Positions 35,189-42,860 are shown, numbered from the stretch's first letter. The stretch: DNA of 46,514 bases from CAYXWM01 sp964468805 (GCA_964468805.1 CAYXWM010000016.1:1-46514); one strand, 5' to 3'. Notes: generated from the sequence alone by a model not told the origin. Numbers and translations: made by a program.

Positions 35189-35599
35189 GTGGAGCTAATA
35201 AGGACTAAAGTAATCATTACTATAATAAGTACAGTTTTAGCTGCTTTAATATTTATGTTTTTTTATAGAGAAGGTGGTGAAAATAAAGAAATTAAGACCC
35301 TTATATATAAGGCCATCAAGGTACTATATGTCTATGACCAAAAGTATGAACTTAATGAAATTTTTACACAAGAGTATTTAAACGAATTTAGCAAAAAACT
35401 ATTGCCAAATGAAAATGAAAAACAGATATGGTATTTTGTTGACGATAGCTTTATGCAATCATTATACAAAACAGATGTCAATAACGCAAAAGTAACGGTT
35501 TGGGTATTTGAAAAAAGGAATCATCGTATCCTTATTATATACTTAACTAAAAGCTCTGATGATTCATGGCTTGTATCAAATATTGAAGTCGATGTTTAA
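35189..35599 (+). CDS. Membrane-anchored small protein, candidate immunity protein to the amidase toxin
   Basis: 136 residues. An N-terminal membrane helix (about residues 7-26, KVIITIISTVLAALIFMFF) follows basic residues, so the remaining 110 residues probably face outside the membrane, where a peptidoglycan amidase acts. The soluble part has an alternating helix-strand pattern ending DDSWLVSNIEVDV, reminiscent of an NTF2-like or small-lipoprotein fold; I do not recognise a named family. It lies 33 bases after the toxin stop, the classic place of immunity genes. Translation start is unusual: an in-frame TAG at 35183 forces a start at GTG 35189 or a non-standard codon, and the GGGGG is too close to that GTG for normal spacing. 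The immunity role is inferred. Confidence 0.6.
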   Translation: MELIRTKVIITIISTVLAALIFMFFYREGGENKEIKTLIYKAIKVLYVYDQKYELNEIFTQEYLNEFSKKLLPNENEKQIWYFVDDSFMQSLYKTDVNNAKVTVWVFEKRNHRILIIYLTKSSDDSWLVSNIEVDV

Positions 35600-35622
35600 C
35601 TTATACTAACTTAACCTTGACA

Positions 35623-35657
35623 GCCGCCTTTGGTTTATCCAATTGGCGGCAGTTTTT
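35623..35657 (+). terminator. Intrinsic terminator of the giant-gene operon
   Basis: GCCGCC (35623-35628) pairs with GGCGGC (35645-35650), with inner TGG/CCA pairing, followed by AGTTTTTATTT. It lies 23 bases after the candidate immunity gene. Confidence 0.8.
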
Positions 35658-36053
35658 ATTTCCACTTTTGCGGATATGGTTACAGGGCTCACCCTGCCGT
35701 GTGTTTGGCAGCCCTTGGCTTTCAAACACGTTGCTTGCTGTTATAGTGCATTAAAATTCGTGGCTTTGTATGCGAATAATTCTGTGGGGTAAAATTAACC
35801 CACAAACAAAATGTCATACTACCGGCAAGCACTGGATTTTGTGCCCAAAACCCAAACTTGCAGGGAGTCCTGCCCCTTTTTGAAACCGCTTCAATCACTT
35901 TTGCGATGGTTGTCAAATTTGTGACAAGTCTTTTCAAAAATAGTGGTTACTTTTTGCCTTCTTATGTGGAAATAGATTAGGGCATTTCTTATGGAGACGT
36001 TCCCGTTCGCCCTCTGCCAACGCTGTTGGCGGCGGCTTTTTTTGTCTAAAGAA
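35658..36053. other. Spacer between operon end and IS200 remnant
   Basis: About 400 bases with higher GC than the neighbouring genes. A 71-codon minus frame (35722-35937) exists, but it has no ribosome site or recognisable similarity, so I do not call it. A second hairpin, GCCAAC-GCT-GTTGGC (36016-36030), is followed by GGCGGC and a run of seven T (36037-36043) and would work as an intrinsic terminator on the plus strand. Confidence 0.5.
36016..36043 (+). terminator. Terminator-like hairpin upstream of the IS200 left end
   Basis: GCCAAC (36016-36021), loop GCT, GTTGGC (36025-36030), then GGCGGC and TTTTTTT. It stands immediately before the IS200/IS605-type end and could protect or be a remnant of a decayed transcript. 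Confidence 0.65.
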
Positions 36054-36054
36054 A

Positions 36055-36360
36055 ACCCCCGGCTAGGCCAGGGGTATATAAAAGCTTATATCTATACGTA
36101 GAAAAAGTAGCCTCCAAGTGATAAAATTTAAGCGGGTCTCGACAACCGCAAAAATAATGAGGAGGAAATCCATAAAGAATAATGAAAGTTTATCACATAC
36201 CAAATGGAATTGCAAATATCATATAGTATTTGCCCCAAAGTATCGAAGTCCGATTATATATGGAAAGATAAAAGCAGATATAGGAAAAATATTGAGAAAA
36301 CTATGCGAATGTAGGGGAGTGGATATAATAGAAGCAGAAGAATGCAAAGACCATATCATT
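36055..36360 (+). mobile_element. Truncated IS200/IS605-type element (left end plus 5' half of tnpA)
   Basis: ACCCC-C-GGC (36055-36063), loop TAG, GCC-A-GGGGT (36067-36075) is an imperfect subterminal hairpin typical of IS200/IS605 left ends. It is followed after about 100 bases by the tnpA fragment. The element stops inside tnpA near 36355-36360, where sequence of the frameshift-gene copy takes over; no right end is seen. Confidence 0.75.
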
Positions 36361-36363
36361 TTC
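36157..36363 (+). pseudogene. tnpA: IS200/IS605 TnpA (Y1 HuH transposase), truncated
   Basis: The translation contains SLSHTKWNCKYHIVFAPKYR, IIYGKIKADIGKILRKLCECRGVDIIEAEECKDHI, the N-terminal half of the Y1 single-strand transposase. The normal HuH motif (DHIH) is broken at its second His: the frame reads DHIIFFSYGY because foreign sequence begins there. The catalytic Tyr and the C-terminal half are missing, so it is non-functional. The frame stays open from 36118 to 36402, and the true start is unclear. Confidence 0.85.
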
Positions 36364-36753
36364 TTTAGCTACGGTTATTTTGGAGTCCACGGGTTTTCTT
36401 GAAGATACTTATCGTGAATAATCTTAATGACTGTTTTAGTTTAACAGTTCTTTATTAAAGCAACTTCCCTAATACTGCGTTCTCCTCCGTTATACAGCCT
36501 GATGAAATCATCGATTGCGTGTATATATTTCTTTGGCTTTATACCCCTTTTAATAATATAAACATTTGATATGCCACCCTCAAAATTATCATCGGTTAAA
36601 AAGCATGGATGTTTTTGGTGGGAAAACAGTTTTGCATTTTCAACCAATTTAAACCCCTTTTTTTAAAGAAGTCCTATTTTGTTCGTACTGAATTCATTTC
36701 CAAAAGCGTCTTGAAAGGTTGCCATCTTAATCATTCTTTGTGTTATTTAGTAA
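36355..36753 (-). pseudogene. Truncated, nonsense-bearing second copy of the frameshift gene (direct repeat copy 2)
   Basis: Minus-strand sequence parallel to 19406-19805, from the leader and ATG (near 36725) to about codon 125. It is broken by at least two nonsense changes relative to copy 1: TTA to TAA in the KIVLLLKK segment (near 36663) and TCC to TAA after LIKNC (near 36440). The 3' half, including the slippery heptamer and HTH, is absent where it joins the tnpA fragment. Best explained by duplication followed by decay. Confidence 0.85.
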
Positions 36754-37052
36754 TATTATACCCAAATATAGTATATGCGGCGTGTGAGAAAAATAATCGT
36801 GAAATAATTTTAATGTCAAAATTATTTCTGCTTATCAACACGCTATATCATCCAATCGCAGAAAAAACTCAGGCATTGATAGAGTGCGCTTTTTACCGAA
36901 GAGTCTTATAAGGGAAAATATAATTAAGGTTCATGACCTAAACCCCGATAACCGTAATGCTAGGCTGTTTACGTTGGGAGACAACTTCTATAGAGCTCTC
37001 TCAGAAGTAGCTATGAGAATTACGGCTGCTATTGACTTAAAAGTTTGGTACG

Positions 37053-37481
37053 ATGATCCGAGTTAATAAACAAGTAATAACCAAACTCCCCAAAAACGAT
37101 ACATCTATTAGAACTGTAACTTTACCTGTTGAACTTTTTCGATTGCTAAATGAATATCGGCAATGGTGGTTGGAATATAAGCTATATATAGGCGGTACTT
37201 GCGACAGGTTGTTTATTCAAACGAACGGTACTCCGATATTCCCGACCACTATAAATCAGTGGCTCAGGAGTTTTGCGCAAAAACACAATCTACCCAAATT
37301 AACACCACATTCATTACGCCATAAAAATATAACTTTGCAAATTATGGCGGGTGTGCCTATCAGACAGGTATCAGCCAGGTCGGGGCATAGTAATGCAAGT
37401 ACTACTTCGGATATTAATAGTCATGCAATAAACAGCATGGATGTTGTAGCAGGGAATAAACTGGCGGAAATATTAGGTTGA
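37053..37481 (+). pseudogene. Tyrosine recombinase/integrase, C-terminal fragment lacking the catalytic tyrosine
   Basis: The 142-codon frame has SIRTVTLPVELFRLLNEYRQW and LTPHSLRHKNITLQIMAGVPIRQVSARSGHSNASTTSDINSHAI, the C-terminal half of a phage/ICE-type integrase. The HxxR box (HSLR) and the GH box are present. The usual IYSH is INSH, so the nucleophilic Tyr is Asn (TAT to AAT). The SAM-like N-terminal domain and first catalytic Arg are missing upstream. It is therefore a remnant, and it lies at the far end of the island from tRNA-Trp, consistent with a decayed integrative element. Confidence 0.85.
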
Positions 37482-37720
37482 AATCTTGTAATTTAGATAT
37501 CTAAAAACGCCGAAATTATTTTCGTAATTTAGTATTCTTAAACCGTGCGGTGGATTAATACCGGCTTATAACCTTCCTGATGGAAGAGTAGTTATGTACC
37601 TTTTATCTTTACACTCCGTCTTTTGATAGACCGTGCTCCGGAATTACGTATGCTTTTTTACGTATAAGTACAAGCAATACGACATTAAAAATAGTAAATT
37701 TATAACGTAACAAAACCCCC

Positions 37721-37750
37721 ATGCAGATTAGCTAATTACCTGCATTTTTT
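37721..37750 (+). terminator. Intrinsic terminator upstream of ftsH
   Basis: ATGCAG (37721-37726) pairs with CTGCAT (37740-37745); the loop contains TAGCTA and a run of six T ends the structure. Confidence 0.6.
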
Positions 37751-37765
37751 AATCCATAAATTACA

Positions 37766-37795
37766 TTGGCGTGTGCAAAAAAGATTATGTATAAT
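37766..37795 (+). promoter_or_regulatory. ftsH promoter
   Basis: TTGGCG (37766-37771), 18-bp spacer, perfect TATAAT (37790-37795), 25 bases before the ftsH ATG. Confidence 0.6.
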
Positions 37796-37820
37796 AAAAC
37801 ACATCTATCGGGGGTGAATT

Positions 37821-39563
37821 ATGAAACTGATAATTAGACATAAATGGAAATTTTTAACATTGATTCTTGCTTTAGCCGGAATTTCAGTACCGCTGATATT
37901 CAACGGAACAAAGCAAAGAATTAAAATGCCATATAACAATTTTATTGAAGTGGTCGAGAATAATAACGTATCGAGCGTAATATTGTCCGAAACCGAAAAA
38001 ATTCAATTTACTTTAAAAGACAGCCCGGGATTGTTTGAAACGGATAATCCTCGTAATCCTCAGTTAAAAGAGCAATTGCTTATTAAAGGTATAGAGGTTA
38101 ATGAAGGCAAGGGTATTACCGTGGATACGGTTTTGCAAATTATGGTAAGTCTGGCATTTGTTATTGCTGTTATTACCATAGGTTTAAGCAAACGTAAAGA
38201 CCCGAAAACTGCTGTTGCCTACACTGTAAATCCTGCAACGGTTGAGGGTCCCGAAAAGACCACTTTTAAAGACGTGGCAGGCAACGACGAAGCAAAAGAT
38301 TCCGTAAGAGATATAGTTGATTTTATTAAGAATCCCGAAAAATACACAAAATTCGGTGCAAGAATGCCTCATGGAATTATTCTTTACGGTCCGCCGGGAA
38401 CGGGTAAAACATTAATGGCAAAGGCTATAGCCGGAGAGGCAGGAGTACCGTTCTATGCTGTTTGCGGCTCGGATTTTGTTCAGATGTATGTGGGTGTAGG
38501 TGCAAGCCGCATCAGGGATTTGTTTAAAAAAGCAAAAGAATCCGGCAAGGCCGTTATTTTCATAGACGAGATAGACGCTATCGGCAAAAAAAGAAGTGCT
38601 TCTCCAACCGGTGCCAACGACGAGAGAGAACAAACTCTCAATGCCTTGTTAACACAAATGAGCGGTTTTAATTCCGGTACGGGAATCGTGGTTTTGGCGG
38701 CAACCAACCGCCTGGATACCCTGGACGAAGCATTGCTGCGAGCCGGACGTTTCGATCGTCAAGTGGAAATAGGTTTGCCCGATCTTAACGCCCGTAAAAG
38801 AATACTGGAATATCATGCCAAAAACAAACCATTGGCAAAAGATATAGACATGAACAGATTGGCAAAGGACAGTATTTATTTCAGCGGTGCAATGCTTGAA
38901 AACCTTATGAACGAATCGGCAATCATCGCCGCAAAACGAAATAACGAAATAATTGAACAGCAGGATATAGAAAAAGCCTTGTATACCATAATGGCAGGCA
39001 TGGAAAAACAAGACCGCACCAACATATTGCAACGAGACAGAGAAATTACTGCCTATCACGAATCGGGACATGCCCTTATTTCCAAATTGGCAACCCCGGA
39101 CAGTACCGTTTCAAAAATCAGCATCATTCCAAGCACAAAAGGTACAGGCGGTTTCTGTATCAGCATACCCCAAGACAAAATGTACTACACAAAGAGAGAC
39201 TTGGAAGCCATGGTAATGGTCAGTCTGGCGGGACGTGCTGCGGAAGAATTAAAGTTTGGCGAGGATAACATAACCACAGGGGCAAGCAACGACATAGAGC
39301 GTGCCTCCGGGATTATTCGAGATTACGTTACAAAATATGGCATGAGTAACCGTTTGGGCATATTAAACGCCGGTCAGTTCCATGACAGCGGCGGTATGCT
39401 TGAAGAATGTCATAACCTAATGAACGGATTGTATGAACACACCAAAGAATTACTCCGCAATAATTTTGCTATGCTTGATGCAATGTCTTCAGCACTCCTG
39501 GAAAAAGAAACTCTTTCCGAAGAGGAAATAGACAGCTTGATGGATTTGAAGAAACCGGCATAA
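37821..39563 (+). CDS. ftsH: ATP-dependent zinc metalloprotease, FtsH family (short paralogue)
   Basis: Membrane-anchored AAA+ protease for quality control of membrane and regulatory proteins. 580 residues. TM1 is at about 10-27, a short extracytoplasmic domain follows to about 105, and TM2 is at about 107-125. The AAA module carries Walker A GPPGTGKT, FVQMYVGVGASRIRDLF (pore loop), Walker B VIFIDEIDAIG, and the second region of homology ATNRLDTLDEALLRAGRFDRQVEIGLPD. The M41 protease has HESGH at residues 413-417 (usually HEAGH) and GEDNITTGASNDIERA with the third zinc ligand. It is shorter than the usual 600-650, with almost no C-terminal tail, so it may be a second paralogue rather than the main FtsH. 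GGGGGTGA precedes the ATG. Confidence 0.93.
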   Translation: MKLIIRHKWKFLTLILALAGISVPLIFNGTKQRIKMPYNNFIEVVENNNVSSVILSETEKIQFTLKDSPGLFETDNPRNPQLKEQLLIKGIEVNEGKGITVDTVLQIMVSLAFVIAVITIGLSKRKDPKTAVAYTVNPATVEGPEKTTFKDVAGNDEAKDSVRDIVDFIKNPEKYTKFGARMPHGIILYGPPGTGKTLMAKAIAGEAGVPFYAVCGSDFVQMYVGVGASRIRDLFKKAKESGKAVIFIDEIDAIGKKRSASPTGANDEREQTLNALLTQMSGFNSGTGIVVLAATNRLDTLDEALLRAGRFDRQVEIGLPDLNARKRILEYHAKNKPLAKDIDMNRLAKDSIYFSGAMLENLMNESAIIAAKRNNEIIEQQDIEKALYTIMAGMEKQDRTNILQRDREITAYHESGHALISKLATPDSTVSKISIIPSTKGTGGFCISIPQDKMYYTKRDLEAMVMVSLAGRAAEELKFGEDNITTGASNDIERASGIIRDYVTKYGMSNRLGILNAGQFHDSGGMLEECHNLMNGLYEHTKELLRNNFAMLDAMSSALLEKETLSEEEIDSLMDLKKPA

Positions 39564-39570
39564 CTAAAAC

Positions 39571-39607
39571 AAAAGCTTCCGAACAGCATAAATTCGGAAG
39601 CTTTTTT
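39571..39607 (+). terminator. Intrinsic terminator of ftsH
   Basis: AAAAGCTTCCGAA (39571-39583) pairs perfectly with TTCGGAAGCTTTT (39593-39605), followed by more T. Confidence 0.92.
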
Positions 39608-39698
39608 GTCTGAGTTTGTCAAAAGAACAATTAGGTAATTGTTTACCGGCTTGTTGAGGATGATTGGGCGAAGATTTCATGTAATAAATTTTATTTAT

Positions 39699-39727
39699 TT
39701 GGTTTTTAAATGGTAATTTGGTATAAT
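39699..39727 (+). promoter_or_regulatory. Promoter candidate for the DUF2156 gene
   Basis: TTGGTT (39699-39704), 17-bp spacer, perfect TATAAT (39722-39727). The -35 is weak. Confidence 0.45.
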
Positions 39728-39852
39728 AATAAAAGTTGTTCACGGATATAGGGAGAATATATCTAATAGAAATTTATTTATGGAAATACTCTCAATTGGG
39801 TCACATATTATAATATTTATATCCGGATATTTGCTAAAAAGGACTGAATTTA

Positions 39853-40764
39853 ATGCACTTTAAAGAAATTGCCGTAACTGACAGAATTAAGTTTGACGGA
39901 TTTATATTTGAACAAAATTTTATTACCTGTGAATTTGCTTTTGCTAATTTATTTTGTTTACGAAAGAAATACGGAACACAGATATGCTTTGAGGATGACT
40001 TCATGTTTATCAGACAGACCACAAAATCCAACACCAAGGCATTTTATTATTTTATGCCCATGGGTAAGGGTGACCTAAACAAAGCCTTTGAGAAAATTAA
40101 GGAGGATGCTCGGGAAAACGGCAAGGAGTTTGTGCTTTGGGGCGTAACGGATCCTATGCGTAATATTATTGATGAGATTATGCCGGGTGCCTTTTCATTT
40201 GAAACCAACAGAGACTGGGTAGAATATGTGTATTTGTCTGACAGATTGATTAATCTTCAAGGTTCAGATTTAAAAAGAAGGCGAAACATACTTACTCACT
40301 TTAAAAGAAAATATGAAGGCTCTTACCAATTTAAACCTATGGAAAATGAGCAAGATTTGGCAGATGCTTTGGAATATCATCAAAAATGGTTTAAAGAAAA
40401 CTACGAAGAAAACGAAGAATCTTCATTTCTCCTGTACGAAAACAATATAATTCGCGAAGCTTTTCAAAACTGGGATGCTTTGGCTCTGACCGGGGCATTG
40501 TGTAAATTGGATGATGAGATTGTGGGTTATACCTACGGTAAACAAACTTACAGCAATACTCTGGATATTTTCGTTGAAAAGGCTGATTTTAAAATAAACG
40601 GGCTTTATCAAGCTATCAACCGTGATTTTGCCGACTTTGCCTGTAATGGTGCGGAGTTTATAAATCGTGAGGAGGACCTTGGCATAGAAGGTTTACGAAC
40701 AGCGAAGATGTCTTACCGACCGATAAAATTACTTACCAAATATTTGGGGATATACCGCGGCTAA
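39853..40764 (+). CDS. DUF2156 (LPG synthase C-terminal-like, GNAT-fold) protein
   Basis: 303 residues without signal peptide or membrane segments. The sequence matches the stand-alone C-terminal domain of the phosphatidylglycerol lysyltransferase/MprF-like family (DUF2156): N-terminal MHFKEIAVTDRIKFDGFI, YYFMPMGKGDLNKAFEKI, then the tandem GNAT core YHQKWFKENYE and EIVGYTYGKQTYSNTLDIFVEKAD. The strongly conserved C-terminal block is FINREEDLGIEGLRTAKMSYRPIKLLTKYLG. MprF C-terminal domains use aminoacyl-tRNA to modify lipids, but lone cytosolic members have no settled substrate. The ribosome site is AAAGGA 10 bases before the ATG. Its own promoter candidate lies upstream. Confidence 0.88.
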   Translation: MHFKEIAVTDRIKFDGFIFEQNFITCEFAFANLFCLRKKYGTQICFEDDFMFIRQTTKSNTKAFYYFMPMGKGDLNKAFEKIKEDARENGKEFVLWGVTDPMRNIIDEIMPGAFSFETNRDWVEYVYLSDRLINLQGSDLKRRRNILTHFKRKYEGSYQFKPMENEQDLADALEYHQKWFKENYEENEESSFLLYENNIIREAFQNWDALALTGALCKLDDEIVGYTYGKQTYSNTLDIFVEKADFKINGLYQAINRDFADFACNGAEFINREEDLGIEGLRTAKMSYRPIKLLTKYLGIYRG

Positions 40765-40861
40765 GATATTTTTACGAAACTTTTACCTATATTTAATTAA
40801 GAAAACAACATTGAATTTTATAATCCTACCGTTATATCAATAAATTAAAGGAGCGTTTATT

Positions 40862-41845
40862 ATGTGTATATGTAAGAAATCCGGCAAGCATTTTGCCGTA
40901 TTTTTCACATTGGTTCTTTTGATTGCATCGTCATTCAATCTGACTGTCAGTGCGGGAACCGGTATGAAAAACGGCGAGCTATATACCCTTACCGTTCTTT
41001 ACACCAATGATATTCACGGAAATGTTACAAATCTTCCCAAGTATGCAACTATAGTTGAGCAGGTACGTTCGGAGGCAAAAAATGTACTTTTGGTGGACTC
41101 GGGTGACTTGTTCTTGCGAGGAGAATTTGAAAAATACTTGGGTTTAACGGAAACGGAAATCCTTAACAAAATGAAATACGACTTTTGGATACCCGGAAAC
41201 AATGATTTCAGGGTACCCTCCGGAGGTACAACGGAGCAAGGCAACAAGCAACTGCAAGATATTATCAAAAACGCTTCTTTTAAAGGAATTTGTGCCAACG
41301 TTACCATGAAGGAAAGCGGCAAATACATAGATAATATACAGCCTTACAACATTACCGAAATTAACGGGGTAAAGGTAGGGATTATCGGAATAACTTCAAT
41401 GAAACCTCAGGTAAGAAACTGGACGGAAGTATCTGACAAACTTTTCATTGAAGGAGACGAAGCATTAAAGAAAATCGCTCCGGAAGTAGCAAAAAATTCG
41501 GATGTAGTTTTAGTTATGTCCCATGCAGGTTTGTCGGTAGACTTAAAAATGGCTACCGATGAAAATATCAGTGCTATTATCGGCGGAGACGACCATTTTA
41601 AGCTGGCCGAACCTTTGCACTCTACCTATTTGGGCAAAAAATCAACACCCATAACCCAAGCCGGCGGTGAAGATTTTCACTATTTGGGCAGGCTGGATTT
41701 GACTTATGAATACAAGGACGGAAAACTTGTTCTTTCATACTATAACGGTTATCTTTATGACGTGGATAAAGTTCAGCCCAATAAAGAGGTAGAAAATATT
41801 ATACAAAAATACAGAGACGAAATGAAGCCGGTTAAAGCGGCATAA
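40862..41845 (+). CDS. Secreted metallophosphatase, 5'-nucleotidase/UshA N-terminal-domain type
   Basis: 327 residues. A signal peptide (about 1-31, LVLLIASSFNLTVSA) points to export. The calcineurin-like metallophosphatase motifs appear in order: VLYTNDIHGN (D-x-H), VLLVDSGDLF (G-D), GNNDF (GNHD variant with Asn), VMSHAGLS (GH-like), and IIGGDDHFKL (GHTH variant reading GDDH). The C-terminal 5'-nucleotidase substrate domain is missing, so it is a one-domain relative of UshA/YfkN. It likely hydrolyses phosphomonoesters outside the membrane. AAAGGAG precedes the ATG, and a terminator shared with trxB follows. The Asn and Asp replacements in the metal-binding motifs may alter activity. Confidence 0.88.
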   Translation: MCICKKSGKHFAVFFTLVLLIASSFNLTVSAGTGMKNGELYTLTVLYTNDIHGNVTNLPKYATIVEQVRSEAKNVLLVDSGDLFLRGEFEKYLGLTETEILNKMKYDFWIPGNNDFRVPSGGTTEQGNKQLQDIIKNASFKGICANVTMKESGKYIDNIQPYNITEINGVKVGIIGITSMKPQVRNWTEVSDKLFIEGDEALKKIAPEVAKNSDVVLVMSHAGLSVDLKMATDENISAIIGGDDHFKLAEPLHSTYLGKKSTPITQAGGEDFHYLGRLDLTYEYKDGKLVLSYYNGYLYDVDKVQPNKEVENIIQKYRDEMKPVKAA

Positions 41846-41855
41846 GATTTCCGAA

Positions 41856-41889
41856 AAAAAGTGCATACTCCATTGGGTATGCACTTTTT
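41856..41889. terminator. Bidirectional terminator between the phosphatase gene and trxB
   Basis: AAAAAGTGCATAC (41856-41868), loop of 8, GTATGCACTTTTT (41877-41889): a perfect 13-bp stem with A/T runs at both ends, serving both convergent genes. Confidence 0.92.
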
Positions 41890-41894
41890 AATTC

Positions 41895-42806
41895 CTAATA
41901 ATGAGCAATAATATAATCGCAAGCCGCCAATGCAGCAACTGTACCGTCGGAAGCTGCCGTTGAAAGCTGCCTTATGTTTTTTGTTCTACAGTCACCGGCT
42001 ACAAAAATTCCTTCTATGTTTGTTTTGCAATTTTCATCTGCAACAACATAACCTGCACTGTCTAGGGTTATCAATTGGCTAAAGGGTTCATTTTGGGGAG
42101 TTTGCCCTATTGCAACAAAAAGACCGGAAATATCAATTGTTTTGGCTTGGTCTGTCTTCAAATCTGAGACCTCTATAGCCTCCAACATTTTTTCTCCCAA
42201 AAGCTTTGTAACAACAGCATCCGTAATTATTGAGACATTCTCCCTTGAACGGAGAATATCTACCGTTTTTTGCTCACCTCTGAATTTGTCTCTTCTGTGA
42301 ATCAGATAAACCTTTTCACAATACTCCGCCAAAAAGGAAGCGTCCTCAAGGGCAGTGTTTCCGCCGCCTACAACGGCAACGTTTTTATTCTTAAAAAAAG
42401 CTCCGTCACAAGTAGCACAATATGAAACACCCATGCCGATTAATGCTTCTTCTCTGTCAAGACCCAATGCACGGTTTTTTGCTCCCGATGCAATTATTAC
42501 GGTTTTACATTCATAAGATTTACCGTCCGTAACCACAACTTTTGACTTGCCCTTTTCTTCAATTCCCGTTACCTTTTTATTCACAAAAGTAACGCCTAAC
42601 TCTGCCGCTTGTTCATACAAGGCAAAAGCAAAATCCGCACCGCTGATTCTTTTTATACCGGGATAATTTTCAACATGAGGCGAGCTTACAATTTGTCCGC
42701 CGTAAATATTACCTTCCAGTACCGTTACGCTTTTGCCTGCCCTTGCACCGTAAATTGCGGCTGTTAATCCTGCTGTACCTCCACCGATTATAGCTATATC
42801 TATCAT
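41895..42806 (-). CDS. trxB: Thioredoxin reductase
   Basis: FAD/NADPH enzyme that reduces thioredoxin. 303 residues. The FAD-binding motif GGGTAGLTAAIYGARAG is at the N terminus, and GGQIVSSPHVENYPG follows. The redox-active CATC (residues about 133-136, VSYCATCDGAFFKNK) precedes the NADPH-binding GGGNTALEDASFLA and HRRDKFRG. FVAGDC at the C terminus is the second FAD motif. Length and motif order are standard. GAGGTGA lies before the ATG on the minus strand. No thioredoxin gene is adjacent. Closely related ferredoxin/flavodoxin-linked reductases exist, but the CxxC and the NADPH motifs fit TrxB. Confidence 0.94.
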   Translation of the reverse strand: MIDIAIIGGGTAGLTAAIYGARAGKSVTVLEGNIYGGQIVSSPHVENYPGIKRISGADFAFALYEQAAELGVTFVNKKVTGIEEKGKSKVVVTDGKSYECKTVIIASGAKNRALGLDREEALIGMGVSYCATCDGAFFKNKNVAVVGGGNTALEDASFLAEYCEKVYLIHRRDKFRGEQKTVDILRSRENVSIITDAVVTKLLGEKMLEAIEVSDLKTDQAKTIDISGLFVAIGQTPQNEPFSQLITLDSAGYVVADENCKTNIEGIFVAGDCRTKNIRQLSTAASDGTVAALAACDYIIAHY

Positions 42807-42860
42807 TTAATCACCTCAATATTTTTATAAGACTATCATGCCCGGAAAAGGTGAAAACCT

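Larger units (their letters stand above)
37482..37820 (+). other. Spacer before ftsH with terminator and promoter
   Basis: No gene seen. It contains a terminator-like hairpin ATGCAG/CTGCAT (37721-37726 with 37740-37745, T-run to 37750) and an ftsH promoter candidate. I looked for a copy of the tRNA-Trp 3' end that would mark an attachment site and did not find one. Confidence 0.5.

Noticed and set aside
35722..35937. 71-codon minus-strand frame between the operon terminator and the IS200 remnant
   Set aside because: No ribosome site, no recognisable domain, and it lies between two terminators in a region of repeat-like composition; treated as chance.
36884..37066. 60-codon plus-strand frame before the integrase remnant
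   Set aside because: No ribosome site and no similarity to the missing N-terminal integrase part; overlaps the next frame. Probably eroded DNA.
37482..37820. Attachment-site repeat of the tRNA-Trp 3' end
   Set aside because: I compared the TTCGATTCCTGCCACCCCT segment with the spacer after the integrase remnant and found no copy.
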